The notes under the pieces were generated by a model, which saw nothing but the letters and a program-made list of their open reading frames with translations, ran no database searches and was not told where the DNA came from. Below are positions 53,350 to 62,075 of a stretch of 64,000 bases of DNA, one piece after another (position 1 is the first letter of the stretch; every line of letters begins with the position of its first letter). The translations under genes were made by a program, and so were the position numbers. Source of the DNA: Nocardioides oceani (GTDB taxonomy: Bacteria; Actinomycetota; Actinomycetes; Propionibacteriales; Nocardioidaceae). Location of the stretch: NCBI RefSeq assembly GCF_030412965.1, contig NZ_JAUHJQ010000003.1, forward strand, positions 150,395-214,394, written 5' to 3'.

Positions 53350-54225
53350 ATGCACCTCGACCCCGGCTGGCTCGCCGCGCTGACGGCGATCGCCGACCAC
53401 GGCACGTTCGACGCCGCCGCGCGGCACCTCCACCTGACGCCCAGTGCGGTCAGCCAGCGGATCCGCGCGCTGGAGTCGGAGGTCGGCCAGGTCGTCGTCC
53501 GGCGCACGGTGCCCGCCGAGCCGACCGCGGCCGGCGAGGCGCTGCTGCGGCTGGCCCGTCAGACCACCCACCTGCACGAGGAGGCGCTCCGCGAGCTCGG
53601 CGGGCACGCCGCCGGGGTGCCCCGGCTGCCGCTCGCGGTCAACGCCGACTCGCTCGCCACCTGGTTCCACGACGTGCTCGGCGCCGTGGCGGAGCGTGGG
53701 GACGCCGCTCTGCGGCTGCACGTGCTCGACCAGGCCTGGTCGGCCGACCTGCTGCGCTCGGGCACCGTGCTCGCCGCCGTCACCAGCGAGCCCGTCGCGG
53801 TCCAGGGCTGCTCCGTCGAGCCCCTCGGGACGCTGCGGTACGCCGCCGCGGCGGCCCCGGCGCTCGTCGAGCGGCACCGGCGGGGGCGCGGCGTCGACTG
53901 GGCGCGGATCCCGGTCGTCGTCTTCGACGACAAGGACGCCCTGCAGCACGAGCTGCTCGCCGGCCGCGGGCTCGGCCTGCCGCCGGTCGTCCACCGGGTC
54001 CCGACGTCGGCGGACTTCCTCGAGGCGGTCCGGCTCGGGCTCGGCTGGGGCGCCCTGCCCGAGCCGCAGCTCGCGCCCGACGAGCAGGCCGGCCGGCTGG
54101 TCCGCCTCGACCGGCGCCACCACCTCGACGTGCCGCTGCACTGGCAGCGCTGGCGGCTGCGGTCGACGCTGCTGGACACCCTGACCGACGACGTGCGCCG
54201 CGCGGCGCGCCGCACCCTCAGGTGA
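53350..54225 (+). CDS. argP: LysR-family regulator, ArgP/LysG type
   Basis: 291 residues from the ATG at 53350 (AGGGTGG upstream), which gives the standard ArgP N-terminus MHLDPGWLAALTAIADHGTFDAAARHLHLTPSAVSQRIRALE. LysR effector domain follows (LPLAVNADSLATWF, PTSADFLEAVRLGLGWGALPE). Activates the divergent exporter gene in response to lysine or arginine. Ends 8 bp inside the facing gene. Confidence 0.93.
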   Translation: MHLDPGWLAALTAIADHGTFDAAARHLHLTPSAVSQRIRALESEVGQVVVRRTVPAEPTAAGEALLRLARQTTHLHEEALRELGGHAAGVPRLPLAVNADSLATWFHDVLGAVAERGDAALRLHVLDQAWSADLLRSGTVLAAVTSEPVAVQGCSVEPLGTLRYAAAAAPALVERHRRGRGVDWARIPVVVFDDKDALQHELLAGRGLGLPPVVHRVPTSADFLEAVRLGLGWGALPEPQLAPDEQAGRLVRLDRRHHLDVPLHWQRWRLRSTLLDTLTDDVRRAARRTLR

Positions 54226-55306
54226 TCGGCACGACGCCGGGCTGCTCGCCCCGCCCGGTGCCGGCGCGGGAGAGGACCTCGACCCGTCCGTCGACGTGCA
54301 GCCGCACGAGCACGAGGCGCAGGTCCTCCTCGTCGTGCACGACCGCGAGCACGCTCCGGCGCGACTCCCACACCGGTCCGTCGGGGACGCCGACCTGGTG
54401 CCGGCCGGTGAACACCGTCACCGGTCGGCCGGTGCGGGCGTCGCGGACCACGAGCCGGCCGAGGAAGCCGTACTCGGCGTCGGGGGACTCCGGCGTGTCG
54501 GTGTAGGTCAGCGCGTACCGGCCGTCGGGCGAGACGTCGTCGAAGCGGTAGCCGATCCGGGTCCAGGACCTCCACCCGCCGCTGCGCAGGGGGATCGCCT
54601 TGACACCGCGCCGCCCGGACTCGTCGCGCCACGCCACGCCGGTGCGCACGTCGAGCCCGTCGAGGCTGCCGAGGCGCCGCTCGGTGCGCACCGTGGGCTC
54701 CGAGCCCGGCCGCCACACGGCCAGCCGCGGCGCGGGGCCACCGCCGTACCGGTCGACGGTCACCCAGACCCGACCGTCGGCCCAGTCGAGCAGCGTCGCG
54801 CCCTGGGTCGCGAAGCGGTCCACCTCAGTGCCGTCGAGCCGCGCGACGACCACCTGGGAGGAATCGTCACCGTCGGTGACGTAGGCCAGGCGTCCGCCGC
54901 CGGGGCTCACGAGGAAGTCGAGGTCGAGCCCGCCGCCAGGCTCGTCGGGCTCGCGGGCGATCGTCGACCAGCGCCCGTCGGACCGGATGCGGATGATCCG
55001 GGTGTTGTTGATGCCGTACGCCGCCGCGACCCAGCCACCGTCGGCACGCCTGACCCCGACCAGCGGGACCCGCAGCCGCGGCTCCAGCGCGACCGTGCGG
55101 CCCTCGCTGTGGATCACCTGCCGGCGCGGGTCGAACCAGCCGCCGCGGGGCGCCGGGCCTCGAGGCGCGCGCTCCAGGTCGACCGACACCCGTGCGGGCG
55201 CCGGCGGGGGAGGTGACCCCGTGCCTGCGGACGCGCCGGGGAGGAGGGCCGGGGCCAGGGGGAGGGAGAGGGCGCCCACGAGGGCTGCCGAGACCAGGCT
55301 TCGCAT
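54218..55306 (-). CDS. Secreted beta-propeller-like protein
   Basis: 362 residues from the ATG at 55306, which yields a clean signal peptide (RSLVSAALVGALSLPLAPALLPGASAG); the open frame extends further without one. The mature part has repeated strands (GGWVAAAYGINNTRIIRIRSDG, GRLAYVTDGDDSSQVVVARLDG, DGRVWVTVDRYG, DGRYALTYTDT) like TolB/WD40-style propellers. Function unknown; predicted extracellular. Confidence 0.78.
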   Translation of the reverse strand: MRSLVSAALVGALSLPLAPALLPGASAGTGSPPPPAPARVSVDLERAPRGPAPRGGWFDPRRQVIHSEGRTVALEPRLRVPLVGVRRADGGWVAAAYGINNTRIIRIRSDGRWSTIAREPDEPGGGLDLDFLVSPGGGRLAYVTDGDDSSQVVVARLDGTEVDRFATQGATLLDWADGRVWVTVDRYGGGPAPRLAVWRPGSEPTVRTERRLGSLDGLDVRTGVAWRDESGRRGVKAIPLRSGGWRSWTRIGYRFDDVSPDGRYALTYTDTPESPDAEYGFLGRLVVRDARTGRPVTVFTGRHQVGVPDGPVWESRRSVLAVVHDEEDLRLVLVRLHVDGRVEVLSRAGTGRGEQPGVVPIT

Positions 55307-55371
55307 ACCCGGTACGACGCGCGCGGCGCCCGATTGGTTGGCACCGGTCGCTGCGGCCACCCGGGAGGACG

Positions 55372-55410
55372 ACGACGCCCCCGGTCCCACGAGGGGGCCG
55401 GGGGCGTCGT
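55372..55410 (-). terminator. Terminator of the acyl-CoA dehydrogenase gene
   Basis: A perfect 13-bp stem: ACGACGCCCCCGG (55372-55384) pairs with CCGGGGGCGTCGT (55398-55410) around a 13-base loop, 27 bp after the fadE stop on the minus strand. No T-run. Confidence 0.75.
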
Positions 55411-55437
55411 ACGTCGTGAAGTGCCGTCAGGCGTGGC

Positions 55438-57309
55438 TCAGAACGCCGACTCGTCGAGGTCCATCAGCGACAGGTCGGTCGCCTCGGCGATCGCCCGCTC
55501 CGCGCTGATCCGCGGCAGGTTGGTGGCCGCGAAGAACTGCGCCGCGGCGACCTTGCCCTCGTAGAACGCCTGGTCGCGGCCCGGGTCGCCCCCGAGCTTC
55601 TCCAGCGCCACCTCGGCCTGGCGCAGCAGCAGCCACGCGCAGACGACGTCGCCGAGCACCATGAGGAGCCGCGTGGTGTTCAGGCCGACCTTGTAGATGT
55701 TGCGCAGTTCGTCCTGCGCCGACATCAGGTCGTTGATGAGGTGGCCGACGAGCGCGTTGGCGTCGTCGAGCGCGGTGGCGAGCAGCTGGCGCTCGTTCTT
55801 CAGCCGGCCGTTGCCGGCCTCGGACTCGATGAACGCCGAGATCTGGGCGGCGATGTGGCCCAGTGCGCGGCCCTGGTCCTTGACGATCTTGCGGAAGAAG
55901 AAGTCCTGGCCCTGGATCGCGGTGGTGCCCTCGTAGAGGGTGTCGATCTTGGCGTCCCGGACGTACTGCTCGATCGGGTACTCCTGCAGGAAGCCCGAAC
56001 CGCCGAAGGTCTGCAGCGACTCGGTGCCCAGCAGCACCCACGAGCGCTCGGAGCCGTAGCCCTTGACGATCGGGAGCAGCAGGTCGTTGACGGCCTCGGC
56101 GAGCTTGGTCTCGTCGGTCTCGGTCTCGCCGTTGTGCTGGGCGAGCTGGACCTTGTCCTGCCAGCTGGCGGTGTAGAGCACCAGCGAGCGCATCGCCTCG
56201 GCGAATGACTTCTGCACCATCAGCGAGCGGCGGACGTCGGGGTGGTGGGTGATCGTCACGCGCGGCGCGGTCTTGTCCGAGGCCTGGGTGAGGTCGGCGC
56301 CCTGCACGCGGGACTTGGCGTAGTCCAGCGCGTTGAGGTAGCCGGTCGACAGCGTGGCGATGGCCTTGGTGCCCACCAGCATGCGGGCGTTCTCGATGAC
56401 CTGGAACATCTGCGCGATGCCGTCGTGGACCTCGCCGAGCAGCCAGCCGCGCGCCGGCTCGCCGCCACCGACGGAGGAGTCACCGAACGTGACCTCGCAG
56501 GTGTTGGAGACCTTGATGCCCATCTTGTGCTCGACGTTGGTGACGTAGACGCCGTTGCGCTCGCCGGTCAGCTCGCCGGTCTCGACGTCGAAGTGGTGCT
56601 TGGGCACGAGGAAGAGGGAGAGACCCTTGGTGCCGGGGCCGCCCGCGCCCTCGACGCCCACCGGGCGGGCGAGGGTGAGGTGCATGATGTTCTCGCTCAT
56701 GTCGTGCTCACCCGAGGTGATGAAGCGCTTGACGCCCTCGATGTTCCAGGTGCCGTCCTCGTTCGGGGTGGCCTTGGTGCGGCCGGCGCCCACGTCGGAG
56801 CCCGCGTCGGGCTCGGTCAGCACCATCGTCGCGCCCCACTGACGCTCGATCATGTGGCTGGCGATCTTCTTGTCGCGGTCGTTGCCGTTGCGGTGGACGA
56901 TGTCGGCGAACGACGGGCCGGCGGCGTACATCCACACCGGGGCGTTCGCGCCGAGCACCATCTCGCCGATCGCCCAGACCAGGCTGGACGGGGCGGGGGT
57001 GCCACCGAGGTCCTCGCTGATCTGCAGGCGCCAGTACTCGGAGTCCATCCAGGCCTGGTAGCTCTTCTGGAACGACTCCGGCACCGGGGCGGTGTGCGTG
57101 GCCGGGTCGAAGACCGGCGGGTTGCGGTCGCTGTCCTCGAAGGACGCGGCCAGGTCCTCGCGGGCCAGGCGGTCGACCTCGGCGAGGATCGAGCGGGCCG
57201 TCTCGGAGTCAACCTCGGCGAACGGGCCGGTGCCGAGGACCTCGTCGCGGCCCAGCACCTCGAAGAGGTTGAACTCGATGTCGCGGAGGTTGCTCTTGTA
57301 GTGGCTCAC
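55438..57309 (-). CDS. Acyl-CoA dehydrogenase, FadE5-like with C-terminal extra domain
   Basis: 623 residues, longer than the usual 380-400 because of an N-terminal extension and a C-terminal helical domain, as in mycobacterial FadE5. Motifs: [19 protein letters not shown] and RFITSGEHD for FAD/substrate binding, [20 protein letters not shown], and the catalytic Glu in [16 protein letters not shown]. Oxidises acyl-CoA to trans-2-enoyl-CoA in beta-oxidation. The ATG has a usable upstream site. A 12-bp palindrome is 52 bp upstream. Confidence 0.95.
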   Translation of the reverse strand: MSHYKSNLRDIEFNLFEVLGRDEVLGTGPFAEVDSETARSILAEVDRLAREDLAASFEDSDRNPPVFDPATHTAPVPESFQKSYQAWMDSEYWRLQISEDLGGTPAPSSLVWAIGEMVLGANAPVWMYAAGPSFADIVHRNGNDRDKKIASHMIERQWGATMVLTEPDAGSDVGAGRTKATPNEDGTWNIEGVKRFITSGEHDMSENIMHLTLARPVGVEGAGGPGTKGLSLFLVPKHHFDVETGELTGERNGVYVTNVEHKMGIKVSNTCEVTFGDSSVGGGEPARGWLLGEVHDGIAQMFQVIENARMLVGTKAIATLSTGYLNALDYAKSRVQGADLTQASDKTAPRVTITHHPDVRRSLMVQKSFAEAMRSLVLYTASWQDKVQLAQHNGETETDETKLAEAVNDLLLPIVKGYGSERSWVLLGTESLQTFGGSGFLQEYPIEQYVRDAKIDTLYEGTTAIQGQDFFFRKIVKDQGRALGHIAAQISAFIESEAGNGRLKNERQLLATALDDANALVGHLINDLMSAQDELRNIYKVGLNTTRLLMVLGDVVCAWLLLRQAEVALEKLGGDPGRDQAFYEGKVAAAQFFAATNLPRISAERAIAEATDLSLMDLDESAF

Positions 57310-57360
57310 TGCTCCACCTTCGTCTCGTGATGTGTCCGGGGCCTGCCAGCACGCGCGTAC

Positions 57361-57372
57361 TACTGGTCAGTA
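57361..57372. promoter_or_regulatory. TACTG-N2-CAGTA palindrome, candidate TetR-type operator
   Basis: TACTGGTCAGTA is a perfect 5+5 inverted repeat in the fadE promoter region. Its form matches TetR-family operators that control fatty-acid catabolic genes in actinomycetes. No TetR gene is in the window, so the regulator would act in trans. Confidence 0.5.
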
Positions 57373-57511
57373 ACTTCAATGGTAGGCCCGGGTCCGGAGC
57401 CGCGCAAGCGGTCGTCGCCACCCGCCGTACCGGATCTTCGACACACCGGTAGGTCGGTAAAGTCGACAGAAACACCCGATATACGTGTTACGGTCTTCCT
57501 AGTCATGTCCG

Positions 57512-57535
57512 CTCGGTGGTGGTGCAACCACCGAG
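57512..57535 (+). other. Leader hairpin before the TauE/SafE gene
   Basis: CTCGGTGGT (57512-57520) pairs perfectly with ACCACCGAG (57527-57535) around a 6-base loop, ending 18 bp before the ATG and just ahead of the CTGGAG ribosome site. Position suggests effects on mRNA stability or initiation. Confidence 0.5.
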
Positions 57536-57553
57536 AGAACACCTGGAGAACCC

Positions 57554-58462
57554 ATGCGCAAGCTCATCGTCCTGGGGGTCGTCGGCCTCCTCGCCCAGCT
57601 CATCGACGGCTCGTTGGGCATGGCGTACGGCGTCACGTCGTCCACCCTGCTCCTCGCCGCCGGCATCGCGCCGGCCGCGGCCTCCGCGGCCGTCCACTTC
57701 TCCGAGATCGGCACCTCGCTGGTGTCCGGGTTCTCCCACCACAAGCTCGGCAACGTCGACTGGCGGACCGTCTCGATCCTGGCGGTGCCCGGGTTCGTCG
57801 GGGCCTTCGCCGGCGCGACGTTCCTCTCCAACCTCGACGGCGACTCCGCCAAGCCGTGGGTCGCAGGCATCCTGCTCGGCCTCGGCATCTACGTCATCTG
57901 GCGCTTCCTGGTCCTCGGCGGCCGACGCCCCACGTTCAAGTCGCGCCCCTCGGCGCGGATGCTCGCGCCGATGGGCCTCGTCGGCGGCGCGCTCGACGCG
58001 GTCGGCGGCGGCGGCTGGGGCCCGGTCGGCACGACCACGCTGCTGTCCTCGGGCCGCCTCGAGCCCCGCAAGGTGGTCGGCTCGATCGACACCTCGGAGT
58101 TCGTCGTCGCCGTCGGCGGCTCGCTCGGCTTCATCCTCGCCCTCGGCTCGCAGGGCATCGAGTGGGCGTACGCCGGTGCGCTGCTCGCCGGTGGCGTGGT
58201 CGCCGCTCCGATCGCCGCCTGGCTGGTCAAGAAGCTCGCCGCCCGCGTCCTCGGCGTGGCGGCCGGTGGCCTCATCGTGCTGACGAACTCCAAGACCATC
58301 GCCGAGTCCCTCGGTGCCTCGGGCATGACCGTCGCGGTCATCGCCGCCGTCCTGTTCGTCGCCTGGGTCACCGGCATCGCCTGGGCGGTCCAGCAGGAGC
58401 GCCGCGCCCGCGCCCTCGAGGCGGCGCGCGCGGACGAGCCGGAGCTGGCTCCCGCCGTCTGA
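57554..58462 (+). CDS. TauE/SafE-family sulfite/organosulfonate permease
   Basis: 302 residues with about eight membrane helices. Family features: LIDGSLGMAYGVTSSTLLLAAGIAPAAASAAVHFSEIGTSLVSG at the N-terminus, repeated at the half-way point by GLVGGALDAVGGGGWGPVGTTTLL. Moves sulfite or sulfonates across the membrane. The Rrf2-type regulator 58 bp downstream on the same strand suggests sulfur or redox control. CTGGAG precedes the ATG. Confidence 0.92.
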   Translation: MRKLIVLGVVGLLAQLIDGSLGMAYGVTSSTLLLAAGIAPAAASAAVHFSEIGTSLVSGFSHHKLGNVDWRTVSILAVPGFVGAFAGATFLSNLDGDSAKPWVAGILLGLGIYVIWRFLVLGGRRPTFKSRPSARMLAPMGLVGGALDAVGGGGWGPVGTTTLLSSGRLEPRKVVGSIDTSEFVVAVGGSLGFILALGSQGIEWAYAGALLAGGVVAAPIAAWLVKKLAARVLGVAAGGLIVLTNSKTIAESLGASGMTVAVIAAVLFVAWVTGIAWAVQQERRARALEAARADEPELAPAV

Positions 58463-58520
58463 GGGGGCCCGGCCGGGAGGAGTCGAGTGTCTGCATCGAC
58501 TTCTCTGCCAGACTGACCCC

Positions 58521-58979
58521 ATGCGCGTCTCCGCCAAGTCCGACTACGCCCTGCGTGCGCTGATCGAGATGGCCTCCCGCGCGGACGGCAAGGCGGTGAG
58601 CGCCGAGGAGCTGGGCCGGCTGCAGGAGATCCCCCACGGCTTCCTCCAGGCGATCCTGGCCGACCTGCGGCGCGCCGGCGTGGTCATCTCCCAGCGCGGC
58701 CAGTCGGGCGGGTGGCGGATGGGGCGCCCGGCCGCCGACGTCTCGGTCGCGGACGTGATCCGCGCCGTCGACGGGCCGCTGGTGTCGGTCTACGGGCTGC
58801 GGCCCGAGGCGGTCACCTACAACGAGTCGGCCGAGGTGCTCCAGCACGTGTGGATCGCCGCGCGCCGGTCCCTGCGCGACGTGTTCGAGCAGACCTCCAT
58901 CCAGGCGCTCGCCGACGGCAAGCTGCCCAAGGCGGTGACCTCACGCACCGCCGACGAGGACGCCTGGCAGCCGCACTGA
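58521..58979 (+). CDS. Rrf2-family regulator lacking cysteines (CymR-like)
   Basis: 152 residues. Winged-helix domain MRVSAKSDYALRALIEMASR...EIPHGFLQAILADLRRAGVVISQRGQSGGWRMGRP followed by the dimerisation helix. There is no cysteine in the protein, so it cannot hold an Fe-S cluster like IscR or NsrR and is more like the cysteine-metabolism regulator CymR. Downstream of the sulfite permease it most likely controls sulfur genes. Its last 39 bp overlap the gene on the opposite strand. Confidence 0.9.
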   Translation: MRVSAKSDYALRALIEMASRADGKAVSAEELGRLQEIPHGFLQAILADLRRAGVVISQRGQSGGWRMGRPAADVSVADVIRAVDGPLVSVYGLRPEAVTYNESAEVLQHVWIAARRSLRDVFEQTSIQALADGKLPKAVTSRTADEDAWQPH

Positions 58980-59717
58980 GGCTCCCGGCAGCAGGTCGGC
59001 GAGGTCGCCGTGCACGTCGTGGCCGGAGGTCGCGAGCGCGCCGATCCAGGTGAGCGCCAGCCCGGTCAGCCGGGCGTGCTCCTCCTCGCCGCCGGCTGCC
59101 GAGGCCGCCGCGGCCGGCGCACCGAGAGGCCCGTGCTCCGGACGGAGCCCCGAGCGGGTGGCGCGCGCGGCGGGGTCCGCGCCCACCACCGCGCCGAACG
59201 CGGCCCGCACGCCGTCGCGCGCCACCGGGCGCGGGCCACGGGGCACGACCAGCACGTGCACCCGGGCCGGGTCGCCGACCGCCGGCGCCCAGCGGTCCAG
59301 CACGTCGACGAGGTCGGTCGCGGGGTCGCCGGCGTGGCAGTGCGGCTCGGGTGCCGTCACCGTCAGCACGACGTGCGCGCGGAAGCCGACCAGCTGGTCC
59401 AGCAGCAGGTCGACCTGCGGACGGGTGAGCCCCGCGAGGAGCCGCTCGGAGACGACGACGGCCCGGGTGCTGCGCCGGTGCCGCCGGCTCTCGCGGCACA
59501 CCCCGGCCCAGGCGCCCTCCACCTCGGCGCGTCGGAAGCCCCAGGCGCGGTGGTCCCGAGCGAGCTCCACCGCGGCGCGGAAGGCGGCGTCGGGCGTCCC
59601 GGCGCGGCGTACCCCTGCGGCGGCGAGGGCTCCGCGGCGGTCGTCGAGCAGCTCGCCGACGAGCTCGGTGCCGAGGCGGGACGGGCCGAGGTGGAGGAAG
59701 GCGTCGCGGCGGTCCAT
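58941..59717 (-). CDS. Degenerate sulfotransferase-like protein of unknown function
   Basis: 258 residues from the ATG at 59717. The N-terminus DAFLHLGPSRLGTELVGELLDDRRGALAAAGVRR resembles the HIGTHKTGTT...L..NR..L...GV start of sulfotransferase-like proteins, but the phosphosulfate-binding loop (KTGT) is replaced by SRLGT, so catalysis is doubtful. VVVSERLLAGL in the middle fits the same fold. Predicted cytoplasmic. Convergent with the Rrf2 gene and overlapping it by 39 bp. Confidence 0.6.
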   Translation of the reverse strand: MDRRDAFLHLGPSRLGTELVGELLDDRRGALAAAGVRRAGTPDAAFRAAVELARDHRAWGFRRAEVEGAWAGVCRESRRHRRSTRAVVVSERLLAGLTRPQVDLLLDQLVGFRAHVVLTVTAPEPHCHAGDPATDLVDVLDRWAPAVGDPARVHVLVVPRGPRPVARDGVRAAFGAVVGADPAARATRSGLRPEHGPLGAPAAAASAAGGEEEHARLTGLALTWIGALATSGHDVHGDLADLLPGASVRLPGVLVGGA

Positions 59718-59798
59718 GGCGCCCACGGTGACCCGGGCGGCCGACGGGACGTGGGCGGCGCCGTGAACGGCGGGCGAAGCATCCGCGACCGGGAGGAC

Positions 59799-59812
59799 TA
59801 GAACGTGTTCTC
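59799..59812. promoter_or_regulatory. KstR-type palindrome upstream of the NTF2-like gene
   Basis: TAGAACGTGTTCTC fits 5 of 6 inner positions and 13 of 14 overall of the mycobacterial/rhodococcal KstR consensus TNNAACNNGTTNNA; the flanks extend it to GAC...GTC (59796-59815) with one mismatched pair. It ends 21 bp before the GTG start at 59834. The regulator is not in the window. Confidence 0.6.
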
Positions 59813-59833
59813 GTCCGGTCCTACGATGCCCGG

Positions 59834-60283
59834 GTGATCACCTCCGACGCCATCGTCTGGAACGCCCCGGACGACCCGCACCCGGCCCGCGCCGCCTCGC
59901 AGCGCTCCTACTCCGCGGTCGCCAAGGGCGACCTCGCGGAGTGGCTGACGGTCTACGCCGAGGACGCCGTCCTCGAGGACCCGGTCGGCCCGTCGATGTT
60001 CGACCCCGAGGGACGCGGCCACCACGGGCACGCCGGCATCTCGGCGTTCTGGGAGAAGGCGATCGCGCCGATCGACACCTTCGAGTTCACCATCGAGCAG
60101 TCGATGGCCAACGGCAACACCTGCGCCAACGTCGGGAGGATCAGGACCTCCTTCGCGGACGGCAGCCACACGACGACCGAGCTGGTCATGGTGTATGTCG
60201 TGGACGAGGACGGCCGGGTCGCCTCGATGAAGGCCTACTGGGAGCCCGAGCGCACGATGGCGAGCTTCACGGCCGCCGGCTGA
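59834..60283 (+). CDS. NTF2-like (SnoaL/steroid delta-isomerase fold) protein
   Basis: 149 residues with one NTF2-like cone: SQRSYSAVAKGDLAEWLTVYAEDAVLEDPVGPSMFDPEGRGHHGHAGISAFWEKAIAPIDTF at the start and TTELVMVYVVDEDGRVASMKAYWEPERTMAS at the end. The buried acidic residues (YAEDAVLEDPVG) resemble ketosteroid isomerase relatives. The KstR-type site upstream fits a role in steroid catabolism, for example double-bond isomerisation or hydration, but no other steroid gene is in the window. Confidence 0.88.
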   Translation: MITSDAIVWNAPDDPHPARAASQRSYSAVAKGDLAEWLTVYAEDAVLEDPVGPSMFDPEGRGHHGHAGISAFWEKAIAPIDTFEFTIEQSMANGNTCANVGRIRTSFADGSHTTTELVMVYVVDEDGRVASMKAYWEPERTMASFTAAG

Positions 60284-60290
60284 CCTCCGG

Positions 60291-60935
60291 TCACACCGTG
60301 GTGTGCCGGGCCACCCACTCCACGAGCGGCCGCAGCGCGCGCCAGTCCTCGCGGACGACGTCGACCAGCTCGGCGGTGTGGATCACCGGCTCGAAGCCGA
60401 TCACGTGCCCCAGGCTCAGCGACCGGTGGCGCAGCAGGTCGATGCGCGGGTGGTCGACGTCGTACCCCCGCGGGGAGGTCTTGAGGCGGTCGCCGCCGCG
60501 CTCCCAGCCGGCCGACTCCAGGCCGGTCACGATCTCCTCGAGCTGCGGCCCGAGCTGCTCGTGGTCGACGGCGCCGCGGTACGCCGCGAGCCGGCCCGCG
60601 CTCGCCTCGTAGAAGCCGCCGCCGGTGCGCACGCCGCGGGGCGAGACCTCGACGTACCACCCGGTCGACTCCGCGGCCCGGACGAACGCGCCCTGGTGGG
60701 TCTTGAACGGCGTCTTGTCCTTGGCGAACCGCACGTCGCGGTGCGGACGGAACACCTTGGCGGCGCCGAACTCCGGCTCGAGCGCCGCGCACAGCGCCTC
60801 GACGGGCGCGCGCACCTGGGTGAGGTAGGTGTCCTTGTGCTTCTCCCAGAACGACCGGGTGTTGTCGACCTCGAGGTCGTCGTAGAAGTCGAGCGCGGCG
60901 ACGGGGATGCCCGCGAACGGCGGAGTCTCGGTCAC
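60291..60935 (-). CDS. DUF2461/TIGR02453 family protein
   Basis: 214 residues, matching the DUF2461 pattern: FYDDLEVDNTRSFWEKHKDTYLTQVRAPVEAL, FGAAKVFRPHRDVRFAKDKTPFKTHQGAFV, GWYVEVSPRGVRTGGGFYEAS and the closing PRGYDVDHPRIDLLRHRSLS. This widespread family has no established biochemical role. Start at the ATG 60935. It is convergent with the NTF2-like gene, 7 bp apart. Confidence 0.93.
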   Translation of the reverse strand: MTETPPFAGIPVAALDFYDDLEVDNTRSFWEKHKDTYLTQVRAPVEALCAALEPEFGAAKVFRPHRDVRFAKDKTPFKTHQGAFVRAAESTGWYVEVSPRGVRTGGGFYEASAGRLAAYRGAVDHEQLGPQLEEIVTGLESAGWERGGDRLKTSPRGYDVDHPRIDLLRHRSLSLGHVIGFEPVIHTAELVDVVREDWRALRPLVEWVARHTTV

Positions 60936-60964
60936 CGCACCACCCTAGGCAGGGCGGGCGCGCG

Positions 60965-62074
60965 TCAGCGGACGGGGGCGGAGACCTGCTCGTCGCCACC
61001 CTCGCCGAGCGAGGTGACGGTGATCCGCGAGCCGCCGCAGCGGGGAGCGGCGAGGAACGCCGGGCCGCCGTCGGTCTCGTACGCCGTGGACGCGCCGCCC
61101 CCGGGTACCCACCGCACCAGCCGGGCCGGGGCGCCGTCGCGGACCGGGTCCTGGGCGAACCAGGCCGCGCCGCCGCAGCCCACGAGCGTGCCCGACGTGC
61201 CCGGGCCGAGGTCGACGACCTCCCCGCCCGGGGTGCGGGCCGCGAACCGGGCGGTCTCGACGCGGTTCTCGTCCCGCACCACCGACCAGACCTGCGAGCC
61301 GTCGTCCAGCACCAGCGCGTCCCAGCCCTGGCACGCGGGGACGTCGGCGAAGGGGATGAGCGTCGTGCTCCGCGCACCCTCGAGCCTCCCGAGCGTGCGG
61401 CACGACGGCCGGCTGTCGTCGAAGGTCATCAGGGCGGCCCCGCCGGCCGTGACCCGCGCGCCGTTGAAGCCGTGCCGCTCCGGCGCGCACCAGCCGAGGG
61501 TCGAGGCCCGCGTGCCCAGGTCGACCTCCGCCAGGCAGTAGGAGCCCTCGCTGGTGACCGTCGCGTGCACCAGCCGTCCGGCGCCCATCGCCCACGTTCC
61601 GCCGGTGGTCGTCGGCACCTCGCTGCGGCCGTCGACGGTCCAGGTCTCGCCGGTCGCGAGCTCGGTGACCTCGGCGCGGGCGGGCCGGGTCTCCTGGCGG
61701 TCCGCCACCACGACGACCGCCCACGCGTCGTCGAGCAGCGCCTCGGCGACCCGCTCGCGTCCGCCGACCTCGGTGCGGGTCGTGCCGTCGGGCCCGGCGA
61801 GGGTCGCGACCGTGCCGTCCTCGTCGACGGCCAGCGTCCACCGGCCGTTGGTCGTGGTGGTGTCAGCCGCGTCGCCGGGCACCGGCTCCCAGGCGAGCGG
61901 CTCGGTGGCGTCGGTGGTGGTGTCGGGGGTGCTGCCGGGGGCGGCGTCGGCGGAGCGGGTGTAGCGCGCCGGCTCGCCCGGCTCGGTCCCGGCGCCGGGG
62001 TCCGAGCAGCCGCTGAGCAGCAGGCAGCCGGTCGCGCCGGCGACGGCGGCGTACCTCCGCAGCGTGCGTGGCAC
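60965..62074 (-). CDS. Lipoprotein of unknown function coupled to the C39-like peptidase
   Basis: 369 residues. Lipobox LLLSGC (Cys23) after a short basic/hydrophobic signal, then a Pro/Thr linker and a domain of repeated beta strands with conserved cysteine pairs (CLAEVDLGTRASTLGWC, CGGAAWFAQDP, CGGSRITVTSLG), possibly a propeller. GTG start one base after the stop of the peptidase gene, so translation is coupled and the two products probably meet at the cell surface. Confidence 0.82.
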   Translation of the reverse strand: MPRTLRRYAAVAGATGCLLLSGCSDPGAGTEPGEPARYTRSADAAPGSTPDTTTDATEPLAWEPVPGDAADTTTTNGRWTLAVDEDGTVATLAGPDGTTRTEVGGRERVAEALLDDAWAVVVVADRQETRPARAEVTELATGETWTVDGRSEVPTTTGGTWAMGAGRLVHATVTSEGSYCLAEVDLGTRASTLGWCAPERHGFNGARVTAGGAALMTFDDSRPSCRTLGRLEGARSTTLIPFADVPACQGWDALVLDDGSQVWSVVRDENRVETARFAARTPGGEVVDLGPGTSGTLVGCGGAAWFAQDPVRDGAPARLVRWVPGGGASTAYETDGGPAFLAAPRCGGSRITVTSLGEGGDEQVSAPVR

Positions 62075-62075
62075 C

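Noticed and set aside
57505..57553. Cysteine-containing leader peptide (MSARWWCNH...) before the TauE/SafE gene
   Set aside because: The frame has no early stop; it runs on into the permease gene in another frame, so it is not a short attenuator peptide.
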